Below are positions 28,363-36,243 of a DNA stretch of 64,000 nt, piece after piece. The notes below the pieces were generated by a model. That model worked only from the letters and a program-made list of their open reading frames with translations, was not told the origin of the DNA and searched no databases. How positions within the stretch are numbered: position 1 is the first letter of the stretch; every line of letters begins with the position of its first letter. Where the stretch lies: assembly GCF_001517625.2 (NCBI RefSeq), contig NZ_LN999828.1, positions 512,303-576,302 on the forward strand, given 5' to 3'. Source of the DNA: Clostridium sp. AT4 (lineage in GTDB: Bacteria; Bacillota; Clostridia; Lachnospirales; Lachnospiraceae). Position numbers and translations under genes: made by a program.

Positions 28363-29334
28363 ATGAAAGCAGTAAACGTGCATAGACTGTGGAAAGGGAT
28401 TTTTACGGCAGCAGTATTATCCTGTCTTCTTGCTGTTCCGGCATCGGCGAAAGAGGAGAGGACGCCGGTAGGCCGCATTACGCTGAATTTTAGCGCGGAT
28501 ATTCAGGCGGGAGACTCAGAGGCGTACATCGATGTATCGGTAGAAGATGGAAGCTGCTCCGTGGAAAGCGCAGATTTTGTCAATGAGCAGGAATACTGGG
28601 CAGGAGGCGTTCGCCCCAAAGTGGAAATATGGCTGGAGGCAGACAGCGACTGTTATTTTAAAAAATCAGGAAAAAGTGCGTTTACCTTTACGGGGGATGA
28701 TGTAAAGTATGTTTCAAGCTCTACCAAGTATGATAGGGAAATGATGCGTCTGGTGGTAACGCTTGACAAGCTGGATGAAGAGGATGAGGATCTGGAGGTA
28801 TCAGGACTTATCTGGGATGAGGACAATGCCATTGCTCACTGGGATCAGAATGGGATTGCAAAAAAATATAAGGTGCGTCTGTGCCGGGGCCGGGGAGGAA
28901 GCTCCACGGAGGATGGCGTGGGCTCGGTTCATACGGTGACAGAAAACAGCTTTGATTTTGCAGAGCAGATTCCCAAGGCAGGAAATTATTATTTTAAAGT
29001 AAGAGCCGTTGATATCAGGGACAATCTGGGCGATTGGGAAGAATCTCCATGGTTTGAGGTGACAGAGGAGGATTTATCTGAGTGGAAGGGAAACTGGAAG
29101 CAGAATGAGCGCGGTTGGTGGTATGAAAACAGGGACGGCTCCTGGCCGAAGGAGTGCTGGCAGATGATCGATTCAGACTGGTACTTTTTTGACAGTGAAG
29201 GCTATATGAAAACAGGATGGATTGACTGGAACGGAAAATCCTATTTCTGCAGCGAATCAGGAGCTATGCTGGTATCTTGTACAACGCCGGATGGATATTC
29301 GGTAGGAGAAGACGGCGCTAAGATCCTTCCATAG
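28363..29334 (+). CDS. Secreted protein with choline-binding-type cell-wall repeats
   Basis: A 323-residue exported protein. The ATG at 28363 has AAAGGGG upstream and gives a clean signal peptide with cleavage near VPASA-K; the longer frame to 28303 would precede the signal with a charged segment. Residues about 35-160 form a beta-rich domain, 165-250 resemble a fibronectin type III fold (KYKVRLCRG, YYFKVRAVD), and the C terminus holds two to three CW_binding_1 repeats rich in aromatic residues (GWWYENRDGSW, DWYFFDSEGYMKTGWI). It probably attaches to wall polymers by these repeats. Substrate of the first domains is unknown. Confidence 0.85.
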   Translation: MKAVNVHRLWKGIFTAAVLSCLLAVPASAKEERTPVGRITLNFSADIQAGDSEAYIDVSVEDGSCSVESADFVNEQEYWAGGVRPKVEIWLEADSDCYFKKSGKSAFTFTGDDVKYVSSSTKYDREMMRLVVTLDKLDEEDEDLEVSGLIWDEDNAIAHWDQNGIAKKYKVRLCRGRGGSSTEDGVGSVHTVTENSFDFAEQIPKAGNYYFKVRAVDIRDNLGDWEESPWFEVTEEDLSEWKGNWKQNERGWWYENRDGSWPKECWQMIDSDWYFFDSEGYMKTGWIDWNGKSYFCSESGAMLVSCTTPDGYSVGEDGAKILP

Positions 29335-29384
29335 CTTTTTCGGGATATAAGGCGGTCTTTTCGGGTAAAACCGCAAGAAAAGCC

Positions 29385-29413
29385 TTGAGTTTACAGAAAA
29401 AGTATGATATATT
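29385..29413 (+). promoter_or_regulatory. Promoter of secG
   Basis: TTGAGT (29385-29390), 17-bp spacer, TATATT (29408-29413). Confidence 0.65.
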
Positions 29414-29454
29414 AATTTTGTTTGACTATAAGGAAACGGAAAGAGGTACAGGTC

Positions 29455-29706
29455 ATGGCAGTGATTCAGGTTATTTTATCGATCATATATGTACTCCTTG
29501 GCATCGCTATTTCAATCGTAATTCTGATGCAGGAGGGTAAGTCCAATGGACTGGGCGGCGCTATCGGCGGCATGGCTGAGAGCTATTGGAGCAAAAATAA
29601 AGGCCGTTCCATGGAGGGTGCATTAGAGCACTTTACAAGATACGGCGCTATTGTATTTATGATCATCACACTGATCCTGAATATTATTTTAAAGGTTCAG
29701 GGATAA
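29455..29706 (+). CDS. secG: Preprotein translocase subunit SecG
   Basis: An 83-residue protein with two membrane helices (about 2-22 and 58-78) around the conserved loop LMQEGKSNGLGGAIGG. It supports the SecYE channel in protein export. The ATG at 29455 follows AAGAGGT by 8 nt. The secG-rnr-smpB order is conserved in Firmicutes. Confidence 0.94.
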   Translation: MAVIQVILSIIYVLLGIAISIVILMQEGKSNGLGGAIGGMAESYWSKNKGRSMEGALEHFTRYGAIVFMIITLILNIILKVQG

Positions 29707-29719
29707 TAATACGGACACA

Positions 29720-29759
29720 AAAACACCCTTTCATGTATCGCATTGAAGGGTGTTTTTTT
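29720..29759 (+). terminator. Terminator between secG and rnr
   Basis: AACACCCTT (29722-29730) pairs with AAGGGTGTT (29746-29754), followed by TTTTT. It stops 26 nt before the rnr start, so rnr needs readthrough or its own initiation. Confidence 0.88.
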
Positions 29760-29785
29760 AAATGAATAGACAGAAAAGAGGATAC

Positions 29786-32002
29786 ATGGAAAAAGAACAA
29801 TTGGAACAGAGAAAGAAAATGCTGACAGAGCTGATGAATGACAAAGCATATGTGCCTATGAAGGCAAAAGAGCTTGCCATGCTGCTTGATATTCCAAAAT
29901 CCAGAAGAGAGGAGCTTCAGGAGGTCCTTGATAAGCTGGTGGAGGATGGTGTGATCGGAGTCTCAAAAAAGGGGAAATATGCTAGATCAGAGACTTTTTC
30001 TGTGAACGGCCTTTTTAGCGGCCATTCCAGAGGGTTCGGATTTGTTACAGTTGAGGGAATGGAGAGGGATGTATTTATTCCAGAGGACAAGACCGGGGCT
30101 GCCCTGCATGGAGATCGGGTGCAGATCGTGATCACATCCGATGGACAGAAAGGACGCCGTCCGGAAGGGGCGGTGATCCGGGTGCTGGAGCACGCAAACC
30201 GTGAGATTGTAGGATATTTTCAGAAAAGTAAAAATTTTGGCTTTGTTGTGCCTGATAATGTGAAGCTTTCCAGGGATATATTTATCCCTCAGGGCTGCAG
30301 CCAGGGGGCTGTAACGGGCCATAAGGTAGTGGTGCAGCTTACAGATTTTGGCGGTCCGGGAAGAAAGCCGGAGGGACGGATTACAGAGATCCTGGGACAT
30401 GTCAATGATCCCGGCACGGATATTTTATCCCTGGTGCGGGCCTATGGGCTTGCAGAATCATTTTCTGAGGATGTGATGGAGGAATTAAAAACGATACCGG
30501 ATGAGCTGGAGACAGAAGCAGCGCCTGAAGGAAAACGCTTTCGTGAGGATATGCCGTATTATTTGGATGATCTGGTCTCTAATGACGGGTGGAAGGAGCA
30601 TTGCAGAGGACGGCTGGATCTTCGCGGGCTTCAGACTGTGACCATTGACGGGGAAGACGCCAAGGATCTGGACGATGCGGTGACGCTTGGACGGACACCG
30701 GAGGGTAATTATATTTTGGGAGTCCACATTGCGGATGTAAGCCACTATGTAAAGGAGAACAGCGCTCTGGATCGGGAGGCGCTTCGGAGAGGAACCAGCG
30801 TGTATCTGGTGGATCGCGTGATCCCTATGCTGCCGCACAAGCTTTCTAATGGAATCTGCTCCTTAAATGAGGGAACGAACCGTCTGGCGTTAAGCTGTAT
30901 CATGGAGATAGACGGCCAGGGGAATGTGACAGACCACAGAATCTGCGAAACAGTAATCTGCGTAGACAGGCGGATGAGCTATACTGCGGTGAACGGAATT
31001 TTGACTGGAGAAATGGAAGGGCTTCAGGAGGAACATGCAGAGCTTGTACCGCTTTTTAAACGGATGGAAGAGCTTTCGGGAATTGTGAGAGAACGGCGCA
31101 GGAAAAGAGGGGCTATTGACTTTGATTTCCCTGAGAGTAAAATTTTTCTGGATGAAAAAGGACGCCCTCTGGAGATTCGTCCCTATGAGCGCAATACAGC
31201 TACAAAGATCATAGAGGACTTCATGCTGTTGGCAAATGAAACGGTGGCAGAGGATTTTTACTGGCAGTCCGTACCCTTTCTTTATCGGACGCATGATACG
31301 CCGGATCCGGAAAAAATGAAGCAGCTGAGTGTTTTTATCAATAATTTCGGCTATTTTATCCGTATGCAGCAGGGAGAAATCCATCCAAAGGAGCTTCAGA
31401 AACTTTTGGACAAAATTGAAGGAACACCGGAGGAACCGCTTTTAGCAAGGCTGACGCTGCGTTCCATGAAACAGGCAAAATACACAACGGAATGTTCGGG
31501 CCATTTTGGACTGGCGGCCCGCTACTATACCCATTTTACCTCTCCTATCCGCAGGTATCCGGATCTTCAGATCCACCGCATTATAAAGGAAGCGATCCAT
31601 GGAGAGTTAAAGGAGAAAAGACAGGCGCATTATGAGCAGCTTCTTCCTCAGGTGGCAGTCCAGACATCTGCGTTAGAGCGCCGTGCAGAGGAAGCAGAGC
31701 GGGAAACGGAGAAATTAAAGAAATGCGAGTATATGGCAAAGCATATAGGAGAAACCTTTGAGGGGGTGATCTCCGGCGTTTCCAACTGGGGCTTTTATGT
31801 GGAGCTGCCCAACACGGTGGAGGGAATGGTTCATATCAGCGAGCTCCGGGATGATTACTACATTTTTGATGAGAGCCGATATGAGCTTACAGGAGAACTG
31901 AAAAAGAAAACATACAAGCTGGGACAGCCGGTGCGCGTGATCGTATCAGGGACGGACCGGATGCTTCGAACGGTGGATTTTGTGCTGGATCGAGATCTGT
32001 AA
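29786..32002 (+). CDS. rnr: Ribonuclease R
   Basis: A 738-residue 3'-5' exoribonuclease. Order of domains: N-terminal winged helix (about 1-70), two cold-shock OB domains (SGHSRGFGFVTVEG and QKSKNFGFVVPDN), the RNB catalytic domain with TIDGEDAKDLDDAV (metal-binding Asp residues) and HFTSPIRRYPDLQIHR, and a C-terminal S1 domain (GVISGVSNWGFYVEL). The ATG at 29786 follows AGAGGA; the in-frame ATG at 29762 abuts the terminator T-tract. Confidence 0.96.
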   Translation: MEKEQLEQRKKMLTELMNDKAYVPMKAKELAMLLDIPKSRREELQEVLDKLVEDGVIGVSKKGKYARSETFSVNGLFSGHSRGFGFVTVEGMERDVFIPEDKTGAALHGDRVQIVITSDGQKGRRPEGAVIRVLEHANREIVGYFQKSKNFGFVVPDNVKLSRDIFIPQGCSQGAVTGHKVVVQLTDFGGPGRKPEGRITEILGHVNDPGTDILSLVRAYGLAESFSEDVMEELKTIPDELETEAAPEGKRFREDMPYYLDDLVSNDGWKEHCRGRLDLRGLQTVTIDGEDAKDLDDAVTLGRTPEGNYILGVHIADVSHYVKENSALDREALRRGTSVYLVDRVIPMLPHKLSNGICSLNEGTNRLALSCIMEIDGQGNVTDHRICETVICVDRRMSYTAVNGILTGEMEGLQEEHAELVPLFKRMEELSGIVRERRRKRGAIDFDFPESKIFLDEKGRPLEIRPYERNTATKIIEDFMLLANETVAEDFYWQSVPFLYRTHDTPDPEKMKQLSVFINNFGYFIRMQQGEIHPKELQKLLDKIEGTPEEPLLARLTLRSMKQAKYTTECSGHFGLAARYYTHFTSPIRRYPDLQIHRIIKEAIHGELKEKRQAHYEQLLPQVAVQTSALERRAEEAERETEKLKKCEYMAKHIGETFEGVISGVSNWGFYVELPNTVEGMVHISELRDDYYIFDESRYELTGELKKKTYKLGQPVRVIVSGTDRMLRTVDFVLDRDL

Positions 32003-32009
32003 CAATTTC

Positions 32010-32038
32010 TTTACTTCACTGTGGGCCTGTGGTATGAT
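32010..32038 (+). promoter_or_regulatory. Promoter of smpB
   Basis: TTTACT (32010-32015), 17-bp spacer, TATGAT (32033-32038). Confidence 0.65.
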
Positions 32039-32082
32039 AATAACATCTGTCTGAGCAAAAGAGAGGCAGAGGGAGGTAAAAG

Positions 32083-32547
32083 GTGAACGATCGTATTAAG
32101 CTGGTAGCAAATAATAAAAAAGCCTACCATGATTATTTTATTGATGATAAATATGAAGCCGGAATTGAGCTTTTCGGTACAGAGGTCAAATCGATCCGCA
32201 TGGGAAAGTGCAGTGTGAAGGAAGCTTTTGTAAAGATTGATAAGGGACAGGTTTACATTTACGGAATGCATATCAGCCCCTATGAAAAGGGAAATATTTT
32301 CAATAAAGATCCTTTGCGGATCCGCCGTCTTCTTCTTCATAAATCAGAAATTATGAAGCTGAATGGAAAGATATCCGAAAAAGGATACACCCTGATGCCC
32401 CTTCAGGTATACTTTAAGGGAAGTCTGGTAAAGGTGGAGATCGGACTGGCAAGGGGAAAGAAGCTTTACGATAAGAGAGCGGATATTGCCAAAAAGGATC
32501 AGCGCAGAGAATTGGAAAAAGAATTCAAGGTGAGGAATCTGTATTAA
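32083..32547 (+). CDS. smpB: SsrA-binding protein SmpB
   Basis: A 154-residue tmRNA-binding protein for ribosome rescue. Motifs: [22 protein letters not shown] in its first 40 residues, GTEVKS, and the basic C-terminal tail [15 protein letters not shown] that enters the decoding site. It starts with GTG, 10 nt after GGGAGG. Its RNA partner ssrA lies 16 kb away in this window, split off by the integrated element. Confidence 0.96.
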   Translation: MNDRIKLVANNKKAYHDYFIDDKYEAGIELFGTEVKSIRMGKCSVKEAFVKIDKGQVYIYGMHISPYEKGNIFNKDPLRIRRLLLHKSEIMKLNGKISEKGYTLMPLQVYFKGSLVKVEIGLARGKKLYDKRADIAKKDQRRELEKEFKVRNLY

Positions 32548-32570
32548 TCTGAAAAGAGTTTATGCAAATG

Positions 32571-32623
32571 AAAACGTACAGCTGCAGGAAGCTTGTGCTC
32601 CGAAAGGCTGTACGTTTTTGTTT
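32571..32623 (+). terminator. Terminator after smpB
   Basis: AAAACGTACAGC (32571-32582) pairs with GCTGTACGTTTT (32607-32618), followed by TGTTT. Confidence 0.88.
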
Positions 32624-32778
32624 ACAGTTTATTAAAATGTTTTCTGTAGACCTGGAAGGACAGGATTACTGTAAATATATCAGCTGTAAACTGAGACCAG
32701 ACAAGGCCATACATGCCAAAGACGGCATTTAACAGAAACAGCATGGGAATATTGAAGGCGCTGACCTTTTTCACGTCC
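32622..32778 (-). pseudogene. MATE efflux family remnant (C-terminal fragment)
   Basis: The minus strand encodes only the last ~50 residues of a MATE multidrug transporter (VSAFNIPMLFLLNAVFGMYG, then VWSQFTADIFTVILSF) ending in TAA. No start codon or upstream domain remains; the sequence before it does not continue the family. It is a deletion remnant. Confidence 0.75.
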
Positions 32779-32840
32779 TCTTATCTGTAGATGGTAAAAA
32801 CACAAAAAAACAAGCAGAAAATTACACTGCTTGTTTCAAA

Positions 32841-32912
32841 TGACCTGACCGGGAATCGAACCCGGGTTTACGCCGTGAGAGGGCGTCGTCTTGACCGCTT
32901 GACCATCAGGCC
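32841..32912 (-). tRNA. tRNA-Glu (CTC), copy 1
   Basis: 72 nt on the minus strand. Acceptor GGCCTGA pairs with TCAGGTC (one G-U), anticodon loop CTCTCAC gives CTC, and the T arm contains GGTTCGATTCC. CCA is not encoded. Confidence 0.93.
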
Positions 32913-32963
32913 TTATTAAATTGACACATAAATACGAAAGTATAATTATAAAACACTTTCAAA

Positions 32964-33035
32964 TGACCTGACCGGGAATCGAACCCGGGTTTACGCCGTG
33001 AGAGGGCGTCGTCTTGACCGCTTGACCATCAGGCC
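32964..33035 (-). tRNA. tRNA-Glu (CTC), copy 2
   Basis: Identical over 72 nt to the copy at 32841, with matching short flanks on both sides, so this is a tandem duplication. It is the promoter-proximal copy. Confidence 0.93.
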
Positions 33036-33396
33036 TTATTAATACTGTATCCTCATCGCTGAGAACTCGTATAGTCTACCATGAGTTTTTCGATTTGTCC
33101 AGTGTTTTTTGTAAAAAAAATAAAGATGTTTAATTGATAAAAATAAAGACAATATTCAGAAAATTCATTTTGTTAAAAAAGGAGGAGGCCGGCTGAATTC
33201 TTTTCAGCCGGCCGAGTATTATGAAAAAAAGTTTAATAGCATTAACTCTTTACAATGTTCAGTATAGAAAGCAAACATGAAGAGAGTTTGATCAATCTGT
33301 AACAGAATTATGAACAGAGTGTAAGAAGTTTGTGAATGGAAATTGTGAGAGGTCTGAAATGCAGGATAAAACCTTGGCAGATCTGGAAAACGGGCT
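33036..33396. other. Gene-free stretch between tRNA-Glu and attL
   Basis: No credible ORF. It holds the tRNA promoter and one strong hairpin, GGCCGGCTGAA (33187-33197) with TTCAGCCGGCC (33203-33213). On the minus strand this is followed after 6 nt by six T residues, so it may terminate leftward transcription arriving from the element or, before integration, from ssrA. The rest is A/T-rich without recognised signals. Confidence 0.6.
33073..33101 (-). promoter_or_regulatory. Promoter of the tRNA-Glu pair
   Basis: On the minus strand TGGACA (33101-33096), 17-bp spacer, TAGACT (33078-33073), about 38 nt before the first tRNA. Confidence 0.6.
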
Positions 33397-33476
33397 ACGA
33401 AAAAACCGCCTAAACACTGGCTTTTCCAGCATTTACGCGGTTTTTAAAAAGTGGAGCTGAGGGGAATCGAACCCCT
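33397..33476. repeat. attL direct repeat (copy of ssrA 3' end and terminator)
   Basis: Matches 48077-48156 at 79 of 80 positions (T at 33425 versus C at 48105). It holds the last ~25 nt of tmRNA plus the full terminator hairpin, marking the left boundary of the element. Confidence 0.93.
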
Positions 33477-33512
33477 AAAAACCCCTAGTATTTATCAGCA
33501 TTTCTGGGCCGC

Positions 33513-33532
33513 GTGTGATATTTCGTGTGATA
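33513..33532. repeat. Arm-type repeat pair near attL
   Basis: GTGTGATA at 33513-33520 and 33525-33532, 12 bp apart. The same pair with the same spacer occurs at 47995-48014 and a third copy at 47926-47933. Position and symmetry fit integrase or excisionase arm-binding sites. Confidence 0.55.
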
Positions 33533-33533
33533 C

Positions 33534-34568
33534 TTACATGATTTTGAACTGTTTAAAATGCTCATTGATCTTCTTATTCTGCCGGGCAGTTTCCAGATCA
33601 ATCACATTCCGGTATACGGTTTTCATTACGTTATCAGAAGCCCAGCCGCCCCGCTGTAGTATGTACTGATCCGGTACGCCGATCACGTGCATGATCGAGG
33701 CGGCGTAATGTCTGAGGTCGTGAAAGCGGAAGTGAGGTACATCAAGCTGTTTAAGCCTGCGCCCAAACTGCTGCGTGATCTGGTTCGGGGTAAGGTTTAC
33801 CACCCGGCCCTTTTTCTGCTTCAGACGCTCAATGACAAAGGATGGCATTTCAATGGTGCGATACCCGCCGGAGGTTTTAGGCTGCTTGATAACCCAGCTT
33901 TTGTTTTCGTCCAGAACCATAGAAAACTCTACAGTTACGGTATTCCCCCGGATATGATCCGAATCAAGAGCAGAGATCTCACCCCGTCTAAGCGGCCCAA
34001 AGGCTGCCAGCAGTACAGCAAGTTCCAGATCGGTCCCTTGGATACTGGCAAGCAGCTTTTTTATATCCGTATCATTTGGACAGTACAGGGCCGGCTTTTT
34101 GGCGGCTGGCAGTTTGATGTGCAGCTGGGTATCTGGGGAAAACATATCCAGAACAGCAGAAAGAAGGCCGTAGGCGTTTCTTACGCTCTTGGGGCTTAAA
34201 CAGGCAGATAATTCACTTACCCATATTTGCACGGTTGCGCTGTCTATCTCCGGAAGCCGTGTCATGCCTATCTGGCCTTTTAAATAGTTCCGGCGTATCT
34301 TTTCATACCCGACTATGGTTGAAGGGGAAAGCGCGCCTTTTTTGGCTGCGATATAACGCCCTGCGGCATCATATACCGTTAGATTGTCCGGCGTGATGCG
34401 GTTCTGCTCCTTGGCTGCCTTCCATTCAGCAGCAGCCATTTTCGCCAGCTTCTTAGTGGGAGCTGTAAAGCTCTTATAATGCTTCTTCCCGTCCAGGTCT
34501 GTATAATCGTATACCTGTACCCGGCAGTTTCCAGATGGAAGAGTGTTCTTTTTCTTTGCGTTTGTCAT
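33534..34568 (-). CDS. int: Tyrosine site-specific integrase
   Basis: A 344-residue phage-type integrase. N-terminal arm-binding and SAM-like core domains (about 1-150) are followed by the catalytic domain with Arg in GPLRRGEISALD, the H-x-x-R box HFRFHDLRHYAAS and the nucleophile Tyr in VYRNVID. The third-box His/Lys position reads GGWASD, a common variant. It is transcribed toward attL and ends 57 bp from it, in the typical place for an ssrA-targeting integrase. Confidence 0.95.
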   Translation of the reverse strand: MTNAKKKNTLPSGNCRVQVYDYTDLDGKKHYKSFTAPTKKLAKMAAAEWKAAKEQNRITPDNLTVYDAAGRYIAAKKGALSPSTIVGYEKIRRNYLKGQIGMTRLPEIDSATVQIWVSELSACLSPKSVRNAYGLLSAVLDMFSPDTQLHIKLPAAKKPALYCPNDTDIKKLLASIQGTDLELAVLLAAFGPLRRGEISALDSDHIRGNTVTVEFSMVLDENKSWVIKQPKTSGGYRTIEMPSFVIERLKQKKGRVVNLTPNQITQQFGRRLKQLDVPHFRFHDLRHYAASIMHVIGVPDQYILQRGGWASDNVMKTVYRNVIDLETARQNKKINEHFKQFKIM

Positions 34569-34697
34569 GTGCGTTGCTCCTTTCTGATCGGGAGAGCCGC
34601 ACAGGACGGCAAAGACAGCGTAATAGTTCTACAAAAGGGCAGAGGCCCCCTGTATACGTTGTAATGGTGTTTCAATGCGGTTCCTCCTGATCCTCTG

Positions 34698-34718
34698 CCG
34701 GGCTGGGGCGCATGGATG
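34698..34718. repeat. 21-bp repeat (copy 1)
   Basis: The 21-bp segment at 34698-34718 recurs exactly at 37838-37858, with similar bases just after each. Both are intergenic within the element. Confidence 0.7.
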
Positions 34719-34733
34719 GAAGGAAGAACAAAA

Positions 34734-34762
34734 TTGACAAATAAGTATGATTAGCATATAAT
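34734..34762 (+). promoter_or_regulatory. Promoter of left antitoxin RNA
   Basis: Perfect TTGACA (34734-34739), 17-bp spacer, perfect TATAAT (34757-34762). Confidence 0.88.
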
Positions 34763-34807
34763 ATACTTAACAAGAGAGCTGCTGGTCAGCGTACACCTGA
34801 CCGCCGG
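34757..34807 (+). repeat. Promoter-leader inverted repeat, left toxin locus (antitoxin side)
   Basis: Starts at the TATAAT and continues into the leader. On the opposite strand, 35022-34974 repeats it with about 26 of the first 29 bases identical and the same CCGCCGG end, so the antitoxin and toxin RNAs begin alike. Confidence 0.8.
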
Positions 34808-34867
34808 CAAAATAAAGAGTTATGAAAAATAGCGCCTTATCTTACCAGGACGAGGGCGCTATTTTTT
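34769..34867 (+). ncRNA. Candidate antisense antitoxin RNA, left locus
   Basis: About 100 nt from a consensus promoter to a terminator stem (TAGCGCC 34830-34836 with GGCGCTA 34855-34861, then six T residues). It includes a 6-bp hairpin (GGTCAG/CTGACC). Its 3' end overlaps the last codons and stop of the convergent toxin gene, and the stem reads as a terminator on the other strand as well. Arrangement matches par-type (Fst) and TxpA/RatA-type type I systems. Confidence 0.7.
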
Positions 34868-34945
34868 GCGTGTAAGGTAGATCACAAGAGTTATAACAGC
34901 GCAAAGCATAATTACAAACTGAAATAAATCGGAGTATGTAACCAT
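34859..34945 (-). CDS. Holin-like type I toxin peptide, left locus
   Basis: A 28-residue peptide beginning MVTYSDLFQFVIMLC and ending in YLTRKK: a single membrane helix with a basic tail. AAGGAGG lies 10 nt before ATG. The MVTYSDL start is shared with the peptide at the other end of the element and with the putative holin-like toxin family of Firmicutes. Overexpression of such peptides damages the membrane. It is opposed by the convergent RNA at 34769. Confidence 0.8.
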   Translation of the reverse strand: MVTYSDLFQFVIMLCAVITLVIYLTRKK

Positions 34946-34973
34946 CAGCACCAGCCTCCTTCTGTAAAAACGT

Positions 34974-35022
34974 CCGGCGGCTGACATAACGCCCCAGCAG
35001 CTCCCTGGTTAAGTATATTATA
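34974..35022 (-). repeat. Promoter-leader inverted repeat, left toxin locus (toxin side)
   Basis: Partner of 34757-34807. On the minus strand it begins with the toxin TATAAT and runs into the toxin mRNA leader. Confidence 0.8.
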
Positions 35023-35044
35023 TTGTCAATGTGTCGGGTGTCCA
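35017..35044 (-). promoter_or_regulatory. Promoter of left toxin mRNA
   Basis: On the minus strand TGGACA (35044-35039), 16-bp spacer, TATAAT (35022-35017). Confidence 0.65.
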
Positions 35045-35640
35045 GATCTTGGACCCTCTTGGGGTGTCAACAGTATTGACAGCTGAGCTGTTACTATTAG
35101 TCCATCCGAAAGTCTAAGGTCTGGAATACCGACTTTAAAGTATGCGGTAAAATACCGTATACCCTTTGGGAGGTTGGTTGAACCAACTTCCGGGATCTGC
35201 AATACCTGTCCCTTGTTTTGGGGTACAGGTATAGAGCTCTGTCCATTTCTGGATTCGACTGGGTGAACGATTCGCTCAGCCTGCTACTGGTGGTAAGGTT
35301 TCGCACTTGGACGCAAAATTGCGCTCGGCTGAAAATTCAGCTGCCACTTTTAGGCCTCTGCCCCTCAGAATCAACCCGCTCAAAATTGAGTTGGTTCGTT
35401 TTCTAAAGGGTGTCCCACAAATGTCCTACCCTTGGAGGAGAACAGGGCTATAACGTTTCGTTCTGGCAGCCTCAGGCACCAAAACGGTAGGGGCATATGG
35501 CAACCTCAGCAAAAAAGGTGTCGCGTTTCACGACAGCTCAATAACGTTTTGTTATTCAGTGGCGCCGCATTTGCGAAAGGGTGTAGATCTTCTCGACGGG
35601 GTAACGTTTTGTTACTCCATGGTGTTGCGACGTCGCAACA
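35039..35640 (+). ncRNA. Large multi-hairpin RNA candidate (ROOL/GOLLD-like class)
   Basis: A 600-nt stretch with no credible ORF and at least 15 consecutive short hairpins. Examples: TGTCAA/TTGACA (about 35075-35092); AAAGTC/GACTTT (about 35109-35136); a 9-bp stem closing on AAA near 35140-35160; a 10-bp stem GGAGGTTGGT/ACCAACTTCC near 35168-35190; ATACCTGT/ACAGGTAT near 35204-35232; GCTGAA/TTCAGC; CTCAA/TTGAG; TGTCG/CGACA; and GTTGCGA/TCGCAAC near 35623-35638. The loop motif AACGTTTTGTTA (or TTTCGTT) recurs three times. Stem mismatches are G-U when read on the plus strand and would be C-A on the minus, so the RNA is likely plus. Size, density and phage-element context resemble ROOL/GOLLD RNAs. 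I see no clear promoter or T-tract terminator. Confidence 0.6.
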
Positions 35641-35641
35641 A

Positions 35642-36190
35642 TCACAGCAGCTGACTGATATTGATAGACAGATCGGAGAAGATCCCGACCTTTATACTGC
35701 TTTCAAACGGGAAGATAATGGGGGCAAACTCTGCCGGATCCTGCTCATTGAGGTATACAGTAGTATATTTTTTTAAGGGATCTATAATCCAGTATTCACG
35801 GACCCCGGCATCCAGATAAAGGGAAACTTTATGGGCGTAATCCATGCGGCGGCTGCTGGGAGATACCACCTCAACAATAAAATCAGGAGCACCGGAACAT
35901 CCCCGGTCAGTCAGCTTATCAGGATCACAGATAACAGAAATATCCGGTTCCACCCAATTTTTATTATCAGCATCCAGATTTACAGCAAAGGGGGCGGGAT
36001 ATACTTTGCAGTTTCCTTCTTTTGAATCAATATAATCCGCTAGTTTACGAGCTAACTGGAATGTGATTTCCTGATGGATTCGGCTGGGTGGGGCCATGCT
36101 GTAAAGCTGTCCATCAATCAGCTCAGCCCGTGAACCTTCCGGCAGAGCCCAATAGTCTTTTGAGGTGTACTGTTCTTTGGGTAATGGCAT
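35642..36190 (-). CDS. Uma2 family endonuclease (DUF820)
   Basis: A 182-residue protein with the PD-(D/E)xK-type fold of the Uma2 family: RAELIDGQLYSMAPPSRIHQ, then VEPDISVICD and DFIVEVVSPSSRRMDY with acidic metal-binding residues, and EYWIIDP near the end. The ATG at 36190 has AAAGGA 9 nt upstream; the longer frame to 36334 is not needed. Uma2 proteins are abundant in cyanobacteria and mobile elements and their role is unclear. Here it lies in the lysogenic, leftward-transcribed block with the repressor. Confidence 0.88.
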   Translation of the reverse strand: MPLPKEQYTSKDYWALPEGSRAELIDGQLYSMAPPSRIHQEITFQLARKLADYIDSKEGNCKVYPAPFAVNLDADNKNWVEPDISVICDPDKLTDRGCSGAPDFIVEVVSPSSRRMDYAHKVSLYLDAGVREYWIIDPLKKYTTVYLNEQDPAEFAPIIFPFESSIKVGIFSDLSINISQLL

Positions 36191-36243
36191 GAAGTACCGT
36201 CCTTTCTTTGTTTGAACCGTTCCTGTTGGCGCAGGGGCAGTTT

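Noticed and set aside
33450-33476. Possible tRNA fragment with GGTTCGATTCCCC-type arm at the left end
   Set aside because: It is the duplicated tmRNA 3' end in attL, not a separate tRNA; no anticodon arm is present.
35097-35406. Short open frames in the 600-nt structured stretch
   Set aside because: They have no ribosome binding sites and cross the hairpins; their translations resemble no protein.
35039-35640. CRISPR array in the repeat-rich stretch
   Set aside because: The repeats are short palindromes of different sequence and spacing, with no regular repeat-spacer pattern and no cas genes.
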